Origin: Actinacidiphila glaucinigra
GTDB taxonomy: Bacteria; Actinomycetota; Actinomycetes; Streptomycetales; Streptomycetaceae
Direction of reading: 5' to 3'
Assembly: GCF_900188405.1 (NCBI RefSeq)
Contig: NZ_FZOF01000018.1
Span: forward strand, 117,268-181,267
DNA: 64,000 nucleotides
In this document: positions 15,646 to 24,911 of the stretch, piece after piece
Layout: each line of letters begins with the position of its first letter
How positions within the stretch are numbered: the first letter of the stretch is position 1
Translations under genes and position numbers: made by a program
The notes under the pieces: generated by a model
The model's input: the letters and a program-made list of their open reading frames with translations, nothing else
Told to the model about the DNA's origin: nothing
Database searches by the model: none

Positions 15646-16740
15646 TCACCTGGTGCCGACGGCGGCCCTGACGGCCCGCCGGGCGAGGCCCGCGTCGTCG
15701 TGCAGCCGGCGCAGCAGCAGTCGCTGCTCCTCGCCTGCCTCGCCCGTGCCCGGACCCACCGGGACGGTGCTGCGCATCGTGCGCTGCACGGCCGTCTCGT
15801 AGGTGCGGATCTCGCGGGTGACCACCAGCATCAGGTTCACCAGGAAGGCGTCCCGCGCGATCGGTCCCGCGGCCTGCGCCATCTGGCTGATCTGCCGCCG
15901 GGTGGCCGGGTCGTCGCCCAGGATCATCCAGAGCACCGCCAGGTCGTAGCCGGGCAGATACCAGCCCGCGTGCTCCCAGTCGACCAGCACCGGGCCGGCC
16001 GGGGAGAGCAGGATGTTGGAGAGCAGGGCGTCGCCGTGGTTGAACTGGCCCTGTGCGTGCGCCAGTCCGTGCAGCAGCTTCTGCAGGTCACCCATGTCGC
16101 GGTCGGTGAGCAGTCCCAGCTCGTGGTAGCGGGACAGCCGCGCCGCGTAGTCGATCGGGGCGTCGAAGACCCCGGCCGGCGGACGCCACATGTTGACCCG
16201 GGAGATCGCACTGAGCGCCATCCGCACATCCGCCCGCGGCGGGGCCTCCGAGGGGTGCCGCTGCAGGGCCGCGACCCGTCCGGGCATGCGCTCCAGGACG
16301 AGGGTGCAGCTCTCGGGGTCGGCGGCGATCAGCCGCGGCGCCCTGACCGGCGGCCGGTGCCGTACGAACGCCCGGTACGCGGCGATCTCGTGCCGGTACC
16401 GCTCCACCCAGGCGGGGGAGTGGTCCAGCAGGCACTTGGCGACCGCGGGGGCGCGGCCCGAGGTGCCGACCAGCAGCACCGAGCGGCCGCTGCGCCGCAG
16501 CATCTGGACGGGCGTGAACTCGGGGCAGATGCGCTGCACCGAGGCGATGGCCGAGCGCAGCTGCGCGCCTTGGGGTCCGGTCAAGTCGAGCCTCCCGCTG
16601 AGCGGATGGGAGGTCCCCGGCGCGCCTCGGCGCGGAGCGGGCAGCACCGGGCGAGGACGTATGGCGGTCCCTGTCCCGGTGAACCCCGGGATCCGGGTCG
16701 GCCGGGGCGGTGCGGACACGGAGGACGATGCTGAATACAT
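15646..16740 (-). CDS. APH-fold phosphotransferase
   Basis: A 364-residue kinase-fold protein. The catalytic loop FNHGDALLSNILL contains HGD and the metal-binding Asn, and VLVDWEHAGW supplies the second metal-binding Asp, so it is probably active. The segment VLLVGTSGRAPAVAKCLLDH contains the likely nucleotide-binding Lys. About 60 N-terminal residues are Pro/Arg-rich and likely disordered. I chose the ATG at 16738-16740 (MYSASSSVSAPP); the frame stays open to 16935, but that part is low-complexity. It is divergent from the NsdA-like regulator. The substrate is unknown; distant homologues phosphorylate aminoglycosides, choline or homoserine. Confidence 0.75.
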   Translation of the reverse strand: MYSASSSVSAPPRPTRIPGFTGTGTAIRPRPVLPAPRRGAPGTSHPLSGRLDLTGPQGAQLRSAIASVQRICPEFTPVQMLRRSGRSVLLVGTSGRAPAVAKCLLDHSPAWVERYRHEIAAYRAFVRHRPPVRAPRLIAADPESCTLVLERMPGRVAALQRHPSEAPPRADVRMALSAISRVNMWRPPAGVFDAPIDYAARLSRYHELGLLTDRDMGDLQKLLHGLAHAQGQFNHGDALLSNILLSPAGPVLVDWEHAGWYLPGYDLAVLWMILGDDPATRRQISQMAQAAGPIARDAFLVNLMLVVTREIRTYETAVQRTMRSTVPVGPGTGEAGEEQRLLLRRLHDDAGLARRAVRAAVGTR

Positions 16741-17135
16741 ATGGGGAGACAGATCCCTTCGTGTGCCAACGAGCTCTTGACGAGGTGGCGGGGCCGGCGC
16801 GTGGACGGATCCGGAGCCGGAGTCGGCGTCCGGTCCCGCACCCTGGGGAATGCGGGTCCGGGCCGGCGGTCCGAACTGTCCACGCGCCGTACGCCCCTCG
16901 CGTACCAGTACGCACATGCCTCTCGAGTTGTTCAACGCTGATCGGCGTTTTTCGAAAGTTGTTCATATGCGACCGTTCGCGAGCCGGCGAGTGCCGGGCC
17001 GGGTGGCGCGTTCCTACCTGACCACCGCATGCGGGTGGCAGACCATCTGGCGCACCCTGGCGAACCATGGCGAATGCTCGCGGCGGCGCTGACCGGCCGT
17101 TAGTGTCAACAGTGCCGAGGAACCTGGGGGCTTGG
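16741..17135. other. Divergent intergenic region (395 bp)
   Basis: This gap separates the leftward kinase and the rightward NsdA-like gene, so it should carry both promoters. It is less GC-rich than its surroundings. It contains GTTGTTCA twice (16927-16934 and 16960-16967) and AACGC-TGATCG-GCGTT followed by a short T run (16934-16952), a small terminator-like hairpin. TAGTGT at 17101-17106 may be the -10 for the rightward gene. No open frame here is convincing. Confidence 0.45.
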
Positions 17136-18611
17136 ATGGACAAGGAAGCCAACACACGGCTAGCGGACCTGTTCGCACTCACCGGATGGTCCAAAGGAGA
17201 GCTCGCGCGACTCGTCAACCGGCAGGCGGCGGCCATGGGCCACCCGCAGCTGGCGACGGACACCTCGCGCGTGCGCCGCTGGATCGACACCGGTGAATCT
17301 CCCCGCGAACCCGTGCCGACCGTGCTGGCGGCCCTGTTCACCGAGCGTCTCGGCCGTGTCGTAACCATCGAGGATCTCGGGTTCGGCCGGCATCGGCATA
17401 CGGGAAGGAAGCAGTCCGTCAGCGCCGACGGACTGCCCTGGCCACCGGAGCGAACAGCCGCGGTCCTCACCGAATTCACGGGAATGGACCTCATGCTCAA
17501 CCGACGCGGTCTGGTGGGCGCGGGAGCCGCGCTTGCCGCGGGTTCCGCACTCAGCAGCGCCATGTACGACTGGCTGCACACCGATCCGGCGCTCGCGGCC
17601 GACGCCCCCACCACCCACGACCCCTTCACCGCCGACGCCGCCTCCTACGACCGCTACGAGGCGGCCCCCGTCGGCTCCCAGGAGATCGAGGCGCTGGAGC
17701 GCTCGGTCGAGGTGTTCCGCGCCTGGGACGCGTCCCGCGGCGGCGGGCTGCAGCGCAAGGCGGTGGTCGGACAGCTCAACGAGGTGGGCGGCATGCTCGC
17801 CTACCAGCACCCACCGCACCTCAAGCGAAGGCTCTGGGGCGTGGCGGCCAACCTCGCCGTCCTGGCGGGCTGGATGTCCCACGACGTGGGCCTGGAGCCC
17901 ACCGCGCAGAAGTACTTCGTCATCGCCGCGCACGCCGCCCGCGAGGGCGGCGACCGGCCGAGGGCCGGCGAGGCGCTCTCACGCGCCGCCCGGCAGATGG
18001 TCCACCTGGGCCGGCCGGACGACGCCCTGGACCTGATGAAGCTGGCGCAGTCCGGTTCCGGGCACGAGACCCTGCCGCGCACCCGGGCCATGCTCTGCAC
18101 CATCGAGGCCTGGGCACAGGCCTCGATGGGGCACGGCCAGGCGATGCGCCGCACCCTGGGCAAGGCCGAGGACCTCTTCGCCACCGACCGCGGCGACGTC
18201 CCGCCGCCGAGCTGGATGCAGATGTTCGACGAGGCCGATCTGCACGGCATGCAGGCGCTCGCGTACCGGACCCTCGCCGAGTACGAGCCGCTGGCCGCAC
18301 GGACGGCGCAGCAGCACGCCAAACAGGCGCTGGAGCTGCGCGACAAGGGCCGGGACCGGTCCAACATCTTCGACTACATCTCACTGGCTTCGGCCTGCTT
18401 CATCGCCGACGACCCGGAGCAGGCGGACCGCTACGCGCGACTGGCGCTGCTGACCATAAGGCAGAACTCGTCGCTGCGTACCTGGGACCGGTTGCGGGAG
18501 ATGTACCGGCTGACGGCCCGCTACTCGGACTTCACGAGGATCCAGGACCTGCGTGAGGAGATCGAGATCGCGCTGCCGAGCGGACCCCAGCGCAGGGGCC
18601 CCGTGATCTGA
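17136..18611 (+). CDS. NsdA-like regulatory protein with TPR-type helical repeats
   Basis: A 491-residue protein. The N-terminal segment WSKGELARLVNRQAAAMG followed by DTSRVRRWIDTGESPREP is the signature of the NsdA family, whose founding member in Streptomyces coelicolor represses antibiotic production and sporulation. This part looks like a degenerate Cro/C1-type helix-turn-helix. From about residue 185 to the end there are Ala-rich helical pairs like TPR repeats (ALSRAARQMVHLGRPDDALDLM). A hydrophobic Ala/Gly stretch near residue 130 is family-typical rather than a clear membrane segment. The ATG at 17136 is used; the frame continues upstream without conservation. It may be a paralogue rather than NsdA itself. 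Confidence 0.78.
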   Translation: MDKEANTRLADLFALTGWSKGELARLVNRQAAAMGHPQLATDTSRVRRWIDTGESPREPVPTVLAALFTERLGRVVTIEDLGFGRHRHTGRKQSVSADGLPWPPERTAAVLTEFTGMDLMLNRRGLVGAGAALAAGSALSSAMYDWLHTDPALAADAPTTHDPFTADAASYDRYEAAPVGSQEIEALERSVEVFRAWDASRGGGLQRKAVVGQLNEVGGMLAYQHPPHLKRRLWGVAANLAVLAGWMSHDVGLEPTAQKYFVIAAHAAREGGDRPRAGEALSRAARQMVHLGRPDDALDLMKLAQSGSGHETLPRTRAMLCTIEAWAQASMGHGQAMRRTLGKAEDLFATDRGDVPPPSWMQMFDEADLHGMQALAYRTLAEYEPLAARTAQQHAKQALELRDKGRDRSNIFDYISLASACFIADDPEQADRYARLALLTIRQNSSLRTWDRLREMYRLTARYSDFTRIQDLREEIEIALPSGPQRRGPVI

Positions 18612-18793
18612 GCGGAGCACCGAGCGGAGGACGTGGACGACGGGGATGTCACAGGCCTCACAGATGCCGCAGGCATCGCAGGCATCGCGGACATCGATGC
18701 GCGGGACCAGCCGACTCGACGCCGAATGAGCCGGCTCTCCCGGATGCCCTCCCCGTGTCGACACATCGACATGTCCATGCGCGGCCGCCGGAT

Positions 18794-18815
18794 CCGCACC
18801 CGTATGGGGGTGCGG
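18794..18815. terminator. Bidirectional hairpin terminator between convergent genes
   Basis: CCGCACCC-GTATGG-GGGTGCGG followed by GTTTC is an 8-bp stem in the 278-bp gap between the NsdA-like gene and the convergent phosphatase gene. The gap also holds a short GCATCGCAGGCATCGC direct repeat near 18670-18690 and nothing gene-like. Confidence 0.6.
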
Positions 18816-18889
18816 GTTTCGTGCGGGGCGCGTGAAAGGTCGGTGCCGGATCGGTGGCACAGCTGTGGACCTCGGCGCAGCCGTACCCC

Positions 18890-20377
18890 TTAGTGGAATG
18901 TGGCGATGAGCACGCAGGCGTCGTCCTCGCGCTCGGGGGTGCCGAGTTCCTCCACCACGATGCGCACGCACTCCTGAGGGGTACGGGCCCGGGCGAACCT
19001 CGGGCCGAGTCCCAGCAGGTGCCGCACCGCGGCGGCCGCGTCCGAGGCCGCCACCGGGCCGGAACGGCGCGGCAGCAGGCCGTCGGTGTGCAGCACCAGC
19101 AGGTCGCCGGGGAGCAGTCGCTCGGTGACCTGGCCGTACTGCGCGCCCGACGTGGCGCCCAGCAGCACGCCCTCGGGCGCGTCGAGCGGCCGCCCCGTCC
19201 CGTCGCGGAACAGCAGCGGGGCGGGGTGTCCGGCCTGCGCCCACACCAGGGAGCGGTCCTCCGGGCGGTAGCGGCAGCACAGGGCGCTGCCCAGCGCGGG
19301 TTGCGCGGAGCTGTCCAGCAGCTGGTTGAGCCCGCCGAGCAGCGGGGCCGGGTCCAGCCCCGTCATCGCCATCCCGCGCAACGCGCCGAGGAGCATGGCC
19401 ATGCCGGAGGTGGCGGAGACCCCGTGCCCGGTCAGGTCGCCCACGGTGAGCAGGGCCGAGCCGTCGGGCAGTTGCAGCGCGTCGTACCAGTCGCCGCCGA
19501 CGAGGGCGCCGGTCGAGGAGGGGAGGTAGTGGGCGGCCAGGTCGATCGTGGTGGGGCCGCCCTCCTGCGGGAACCGCAGGGAACCGCGCCACGGCGGCAG
19601 CACGGCTTCCTGCAGCTCGACCGCCAGCCGGCGCTCGGTCTGCGCGATCTGCCGCTCGCGCTGCAGCGAGTCACGGGTCTCACGCAGCGTCCGCTGGCTG
19701 CGGCGCAGTTCGCTGACGTCGCGGAGCACCGCCCACATCGAGGCGGTGGCACCTGCGGCGTCGAGCACCGGCTCGCCCACCATGTGCACCGTACGCACGG
19801 CACCGTCCGGGCGGACGATGCGGAACTCGCAGTCGATCGGCCGGGCGTCCACCAGGCAGCCGGTCACGGCCGCGGTGAGGGTCTGCTGGTCCTCGGCGAA
19901 CAGCCAGGAGGGCAGCTCGTCCAGGGTCAGCGGCCCGTCCTCGCGGGTGCGGCCGAAGATGCGGTACAGCTCCTCCGACCACTGGACACCGTCCGTGACC
20001 AGGTTCCACTCGGCGCTGCCGGCCCGCCCCAGCGCCTGCACGGCACCGGGGACCGGTGCGGGGACGGGCACCTCCCGGGACGCGCGGGCCGCGTGGACGG
20101 CGGCGCCGGGCTCGGCGGCCGCCTCCCGGTGTCCGAGGTCGGGGAGGCCGTCACGCAGCTGCCCGAGGTGCGCGCCCAGGTCGTCGAGCTGGTGGACGGC
20201 GAGGTCGCACAGCGCGCGCTGCCAGCGCAGCTGCGGGTCCTCCTCGTCCTCGGTGGCGGCGTCGCGACGCACGGCGTCCACCTTGCCGCGCAGCTGGCGG
20301 GTCTGGGAGATGAGCGCGTCCACGGTGCCGGGCTCAGGCTTCGCGGTGTCGCGATCCTCATGCAAATGGGGCGGCAT
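18890..20377 (-). CDS. PAS domain SpoIIE/PP2C-type serine phosphatase
   Basis: A 495-residue signalling phosphatase. A sensory PAS fold lies at about residues 120-230 (AEWNLVTDGVQWSEELYRIFG, CEFRIVRPDGAVRTVHMVG). A short coiled coil follows (RSQRTLRETRDSLQRERQ). The PP2C/SpoIIE domain runs from about 265 to the end, with metal-binding acidic motifs GGDWYDALQLPDG, VGDLTGHGV, LHTDGLL and DDACVLIA. Such proteins usually dephosphorylate anti-anti-sigma factors and so switch alternative sigma factors on a signal sensed by the PAS domain. The start is ATG at 20375-20377 with GGAGAG upstream. No anti-sigma partner or HATPase domain is encoded nearby. It is divergent from the HEAT-repeat gene. Confidence 0.87.
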   Translation of the reverse strand: MPPHLHEDRDTAKPEPGTVDALISQTRQLRGKVDAVRRDAATEDEEDPQLRWQRALCDLAVHQLDDLGAHLGQLRDGLPDLGHREAAAEPGAAVHAARASREVPVPAPVPGAVQALGRAGSAEWNLVTDGVQWSEELYRIFGRTREDGPLTLDELPSWLFAEDQQTLTAAVTGCLVDARPIDCEFRIVRPDGAVRTVHMVGEPVLDAAGATASMWAVLRDVSELRRSQRTLRETRDSLQRERQIAQTERRLAVELQEAVLPPWRGSLRFPQEGGPTTIDLAAHYLPSSTGALVGGDWYDALQLPDGSALLTVGDLTGHGVSATSGMAMLLGALRGMAMTGLDPAPLLGGLNQLLDSSAQPALGSALCCRYRPEDRSLVWAQAGHPAPLLFRDGTGRPLDAPEGVLLGATSGAQYGQVTERLLPGDLLVLHTDGLLPRRSGPVAASDAAAAVRHLLGLGPRFARARTPQECVRIVVEELGTPEREDDACVLIATFH

Positions 20378-20725
20378 GACGCTCTCCGAACATGTCTCCG
20401 AACCGGGCGCCGGCCTCAACGGGGGCCGTACGGATGGGCCAGTCACGACTCTTGCACAAGGAGTGATGGCCCGTAAGGGTTTCTGCAATACCCGATCCGG
20501 TGGTGCTGCAGGCATATGCCAGAAGCCTGGGGTGCCCCCACGCTCGGAGGACTCCGCGGAATGCCTCGGTCCGGGTAAGCTGCGGGACTCCGCCCGTGAG
20601 CGTGCCCACGGGCTGCCCGGGTGCCGTGCAAAGGGTTTGAACCCGGGACGATCTGCGAAGATACCTCGCAGCCGGTAACGGAAAATCCCGTTGCCAACCA
20701 ACCCCCCGCACCGGATGCTGACCTC

Positions 20726-22150
20726 ATGTTCGACCCCGACATAGCGCCCAGCGGTACCCTTCTCGGCCTCCTCCAGAGAGGACGCGGAGACGGGACCCTG
20801 CACGCCCTCGCGGCGCAGCGAGCCGACGCGCTCGCCGCGCTGGAGCAGTGCGTCCTGCGCGACCCCCGCCACGACTGGCGCGTGGAGTCCCGCTCCCTCT
20901 ATTACGCGCGCCTCTACTCGGAACTCGAGGGCCCGCTCGACGGGATCGAACAGCACCTCTTCCACCCCGACGACATCATCAGCCCCGACGAGCACCGCTG
21001 CGGCCTGGCCCTGTCCGTCCTCGGGCACCTCGCCGGCTACGGCCGCAGGGACGCCGTCCTGCTGCTGCGCCGCTACGCGGCCACCGGCGGCAACTGGGAG
21101 TGGGCCCTGGACGAGCTCGCCGTACGCGACGAGGACGACGCGCTGCGCGCGCTCGGCCCGGCCGTGCTCGCCCGTTTCCCCATGACCACGGAGGGTGACG
21201 GCCAGCTCGCCGCCGCGCTCCGCGAGGCGTACGAGCCGCGGCCCTGGCGGTTGTGGGCCGAGGATCCGGACCCGGCCGTCTCCGAACGCGTGCGCAAGGC
21301 ATCGGAACAGACCGCCTTCGACCGTTGGCAGCGCCAGATGCGGCCCGCCGGGCCGACCCCGGGCTGGAGCGTGGGCGCCGTGCTCGAATGGGCCCAGGAG
21401 GGCCTGGCCGCCCACCCGCCGCAACACCGCGACGCCCCCGCCGCCCGCTGCCTCGCCGCCGTCGCCGGCCCCGAGGACCGCGAGGAACTCGTCCGGTCGG
21501 CCCGCGGCGGTCCCGAGGCGGCCCGCGCGGCCGCCCTCCGCCACCTCTCCGACCGCCAGGACCGCGAGGCCCTCGACCTCATCGAGGCCGCCGCCCTCTC
21601 CGCGTCCGAAGTCGTCGCCCGCGCCGCCGTCGAGTCCTTCGAGCGGATGCGCAGCGTCGCCGCCCTCACCCGGGCCCGCGCCTGGTCACGCCGTGAGGAC
21701 GCGCTCGGCGCGGCCGCCGCGCGCATGCTCGCCTGTCGCGGCGGCGAACAGGACGCCGACCGCGTCCTCGGCGCGCTGCGCCGCCTCGTCCAGCGCGAGG
21801 GCGCCGACGCCGAGGGCCTGGCCGCGCTCGTCGAGGGGGCCGGCCGGCTCGCCATCGACTGCGCCGCCCCCGTGCTGCGCCACGTCTACCGCGAGACCAG
21901 CTCCTCGCAGGTGCGCGGCGTCGCCGCGCACTCCCTCGGCCGCACCGATCCCAGCTTCGGCGCCGGACTCGCCGTCGAGTGCCTGTGGGACTGCGAGGAG
22001 ACCACCCGCGAACTCGCCGCCCGTACGGCCACGACCGCGGACGTCCGCGTCCTGGCCAGGCTGCGCAGCCTCGCCGCGGATCCCGCGGAGGAGGCCGAGG
22101 TCCAGACCGCCGTCCGCGGCCGCCTCAGCTCCGGAGACCCCGCGCGCTGA
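20726..22150 (+). CDS. HEAT-repeat-like protein
   Basis: A 474-residue soluble, Ala-rich helical protein. The C-terminal two thirds consist of roughly 30-residue helical pairs of HEAT/Armadillo character (RAAALRHLSDRQDREALDLIEAAALS, SSQVRGVAAHSLGRTDPSFGAGLAVE). There are no enzymatic motifs or membrane segments. HEAT proteins serve as protein-interaction scaffolds, and some bacterial relatives (phycobilin lyase-like) carry similar repeats. The ATG at 20726-20728 (MFDPDIAPSG) has only a weak ribosome binding site; an upstream ATG at 20621 would add 35 unconserved-looking residues. It is divergent from the phosphatase gene. Its partner and function are unknown. Confidence 0.7.
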   Translation: MFDPDIAPSGTLLGLLQRGRGDGTLHALAAQRADALAALEQCVLRDPRHDWRVESRSLYYARLYSELEGPLDGIEQHLFHPDDIISPDEHRCGLALSVLGHLAGYGRRDAVLLLRRYAATGGNWEWALDELAVRDEDDALRALGPAVLARFPMTTEGDGQLAAALREAYEPRPWRLWAEDPDPAVSERVRKASEQTAFDRWQRQMRPAGPTPGWSVGAVLEWAQEGLAAHPPQHRDAPAARCLAAVAGPEDREELVRSARGGPEAARAAALRHLSDRQDREALDLIEAAALSASEVVARAAVESFERMRSVAALTRARAWSRREDALGAAAARMLACRGGEQDADRVLGALRRLVQREGADAEGLAALVEGAGRLAIDCAAPVLRHVYRETSSSQVRGVAAHSLGRTDPSFGAGLAVECLWDCEETTRELAARTATTADVRVLARLRSLAADPAEEAEVQTAVRGRLSSGDPAR

Positions 22151-22638
22151 CCCCGGGCCGCGCGGTCGTCGCCGTCCGCTCTTGTCCCGCCGTCAGGCTG
22201 CGGAACCGGCGGGGGAGGACGGCACAGGCCGACAGCCGCGGGAACTCCCGGAGCGGCCGGGCGCGGACGGCACCCGGCGCCGACCGGAACGGGGAGCACG
22301 GCGGTTGGTGATGCGGCCAGGACGACCGGCCGGCCGAGGGCGGGCACCCGGTCACCGGCATCCACACCCTGACGGGGCTCCCCCCAAACCCCCCGCGCGC
22401 CCTGAGGGCTGCCACCGCCTCGCCGAAGGGCTCGGCGCCGGCCTCCCGCTCGCCGCCCTGACCGCCGAACCGGTGCTCAGCGGCGAACTCCCGCCGGGAC
22501 CGTCGAGCGGCGCCCGAGCCCCCGTCGGAGCCGCGCCGCGGCCGGAAGGCCCGATCCGGAGCCAACGCTCACGGCACGTTCCCCAAGGTGAAAGATCCAC
22601 GTGACCCGGACAACGCCCGGGGAGCCGACAACGTCCGT
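22151..22638. other. 488-bp gap before the glycosyltransferase operon
   Basis: No gene can be supported here. One frame reads PEGCHRLAEGLGAGLPLAALTA on the + strand, but it is short, has no good start, and continues into proline/arginine-rich sequence, so it could be a gene remnant or chance. A CCGCGCG...CGCGCGG stem spans the HEAT-gene stop and could end that transcript. The region should also contain the promoter of the glycosyltransferase operon. Confidence 0.4.
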
Positions 22639-23760
22639 ATGCGAGTAGCCATCGTCACGGAGTCCTTCCCACCCGACGTCAACGGAGTGGCCCACTGCGC
22701 GTTGCGCACGGCCGAACATCTGGTCCGCAGGGGCCACGAGCCCCTGGTCATAGCGCCGGCCGGCCCGCACGAGTCCACGGCGGGCGACGAACCCTGCCCC
22801 GTCGTGCGCGTGCCGTCGCTGCCGCTGCCCGGCTACCCGCAGGTCCGGGTGGCGCTCCCCGGCCGCAGGACCGCGGCGGCGATCGCCGCGCACCGTGCCG
22901 AACTCGTCCATCTGGCCAGCCCGTTCATCCTCGGGGTGCGCGGCATGGCGGCGGCCACCCGGCAGCACATCCCCGCGGTCGCCGTCTACCAGACCGACCT
23001 GGCGGGGTACGCCCGCACCTACCTGAGCCTCGGCGAGAGCACCGCGTGGCGCCGGATCCGCGCCGTGCACACGGCGGCCGACCGCACGCTCGCCCCGTCC
23101 AGCGCCTCCCAGCAGGACCTGGAGGCGCACGGCGTCCCGCGCGTGCACCTGTGGCCGCGCGGCGTGGACTCCGTGCGCTTCGACGCGGCCCACCGCGACG
23201 AGGCGCTGCGCCGTGAACTCGCCCCGAACGGCGAGGTCCTGGTCGGCTACATCGGCCGGCTGGCCCCGGAGAAGCACGTGGAGCTGCTGGCCGGCGCCTG
23301 CCGGCTGTCCGGGGTGAAGGTGGTCGTCGTCGGTGACGGACCGAGCGCGCCGGGGCTGCGCGAGGCGCTGCCGGGCGCGGTGTTCCTGGGCCGCCGCACC
23401 GGGCACGACCTGGCGCGGATCTACGCCTCGCTCGACGTCTTCGTGCACACCGGGCCGTTCGAGACGTTCTGCCAGACCGTCCAGGAGGCGATGGCCAGCG
23501 GGCTGCCCGTGGTCGCCCCCGCCGCCGGCGGTCCGCTCGACCTCGTCGACCACGGCCGCACCGGGCTGCTCGTGCCGCCCGGCGACATGGACGCTTTCAC
23601 CGGCGCCGTACGGCTGCTGGCGAGCGCTCCGGCGATGCGCGACCAATTCGGCGCCGAGGGGCGCGCCGACGTGGCCGCGCGTACCTGGGAGGCCGTCGGC
23701 GACCTGCTCCTGCAGCACTACGCGCAGGTGCTCGACGCCCGTACGGCGGTGGCGGCATGA
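22639..23760 (+). CDS. Glycosyltransferase family 4 (PimB/mannosyltransferase-like)
   Basis: A 373-residue GT-B fold enzyme. The N terminus MRVAIVTESFPPDVNGVAH is the glycine/asparagine loop typical of GT4 enzymes that act on lipid or polysaccharide acceptors. The donor-binding motif is FETFCQTVQEAMASGLPVVAP (Glu-x7-Glu), with IGRLAPEKHVELL in the second Rossmann domain. It probably transfers mannose or another hexose from a nucleotide sugar. I chose the ATG at 22639; an in-frame GTG at 22588 would add 17 charged residues. It overlaps the next glycosyltransferase by 4 bp and begins a tight operon. Acceptor and donor are not evident. Confidence 0.85.
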   Translation: MRVAIVTESFPPDVNGVAHCALRTAEHLVRRGHEPLVIAPAGPHESTAGDEPCPVVRVPSLPLPGYPQVRVALPGRRTAAAIAAHRAELVHLASPFILGVRGMAAATRQHIPAVAVYQTDLAGYARTYLSLGESTAWRRIRAVHTAADRTLAPSSASQQDLEAHGVPRVHLWPRGVDSVRFDAAHRDEALRRELAPNGEVLVGYIGRLAPEKHVELLAGACRLSGVKVVVVGDGPSAPGLREALPGAVFLGRRTGHDLARIYASLDVFVHTGPFETFCQTVQEAMASGLPVVAPAAGGPLDLVDHGRTGLLVPPGDMDAFTGAVRLLASAPAMRDQFGAEGRADVAARTWEAVGDLLLQHYAQVLDARTAVAA

Positions 23761-24911
23761 CCGGCCGGCTGCGCATCGTCCGGCTGGCGAACTTCGTCAC
23801 GCCCACCTCCGGAGGCCTGCGCACCGCGCTGCGCCACCTCGGCGAGGGCTATCTCGCGGCCGGCCACGACCCGGTCCTGATCGTCCCCGGTCCCGCCGCC
23901 AAGGACGAGACCACCTCCCAGGGCCGCGTCATCACGCTCCCCGGCCCCCTGGTGGCCGGCACCGGCGGTTACCGTGTGCTGACCGGCCGGGCCCGGCTGG
24001 AGGCGGTGCTGAACGGCCTGCGCCCCGACCGCCTGGAGGTCTCCGACCGCACGACGCTGCGCTGGACCGGGGAGTGGGCACGCCGCCGCCGGGTGCCGTC
24101 CGTCATGGTGTCCCACGAGAGCGTCGACGGTGTGCTGCGCACCTGGGGACTGCCCAGCGGCCTCGCCCAGGGTGCCGCCGACCGGCTCAACCGCCGCAGC
24201 GCGCACGTGTACTCGCGCATCGTCTGCACGACGGCCTGGGCTGCCGCGGAGTTCGAGCGGATCGGGGCCCGCAACGTCGTGCGGGCGCCGCTCGGCGTCG
24301 ACCTCGAGGCGTGCCACCCGGCGCACCACGACCCGGAGTTGCGCGCCCGGTACGCCGGAAACGCCGAGGTGCTGCTGGTGATGTGCTCGCGCTTGTCCCC
24401 CGAGAAGCGGCCGGGACGCGCCCTCGAGGCCCTCGCCCACATGCGGCACCGGGGCGTGGACGCCGTCCTCGTCGTCGCCGGGGACGGGCCCATGCGCGCC
24501 CGTCTGGAGGCCCGGGCCCGGGAGTCCCGGCTGCCGGTCACCTTCCTCGGCCACGTCCCGGTCCGCCGCGCCCTGTCCTCCCTCCAGGCCACCGCCGACG
24601 TGGTCCTGGCCCCGGGCCCGGTGGAGACGTTCGGCCTGTCCGCCCTCGAGGCCCTCGCCTGCGGCACCCCGGTCGTCGCCAGCGCGCTGTCCGCGCTGCC
24701 CGACATCCTGGGCCCGGCCGGTGCGGCCGCAACCGACGACGGCCCCGCCTTCGCGGACGCCGTCGGCCACCTGCTGTCCCGTCCCGAGCCCATGCGCCGC
24801 GCCATCGCCCGCGCCCAGGCCGAGCGTTACGGCTGGCCGACCGCGGTCAGCGCCTTCCTCGCCGCCCACGACGCCGCACCCCGGCTCTCCGTCCCGGAGG
24901 TCACGCCATGA
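23757..24911 (+). CDS. Glycosyltransferase family 4
   Basis: A 384-residue GT-B enzyme, second in the operon, with its ATG overlapping the previous stop (ATGA). The N-terminal loop reads RLANFVTPTSGGLRTALRHL. The donor site is VETFGLSALEALACGTPVVAS, and LSPEKRPGRALEALAHM marks the second domain. Having two adjacent but distinct GT4 enzymes suggests sequential sugar addition to one acceptor, or use of different donors. It also overlaps the GDSL esterase by 4 bp. There is no membrane segment; membrane association, if any, would be peripheral. Confidence 0.85.
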   Translation: MTGRLRIVRLANFVTPTSGGLRTALRHLGEGYLAAGHDPVLIVPGPAAKDETTSQGRVITLPGPLVAGTGGYRVLTGRARLEAVLNGLRPDRLEVSDRTTLRWTGEWARRRRVPSVMVSHESVDGVLRTWGLPSGLAQGAADRLNRRSAHVYSRIVCTTAWAAAEFERIGARNVVRAPLGVDLEACHPAHHDPELRARYAGNAEVLLVMCSRLSPEKRPGRALEALAHMRHRGVDAVLVVAGDGPMRARLEARARESRLPVTFLGHVPVRRALSSLQATADVVLAPGPVETFGLSALEALACGTPVVASALSALPDILGPAGAAATDDGPAFADAVGHLLSRPEPMRRAIARAQAERYGWPTAVSAFLAAHDAAPRLSVPEVTP

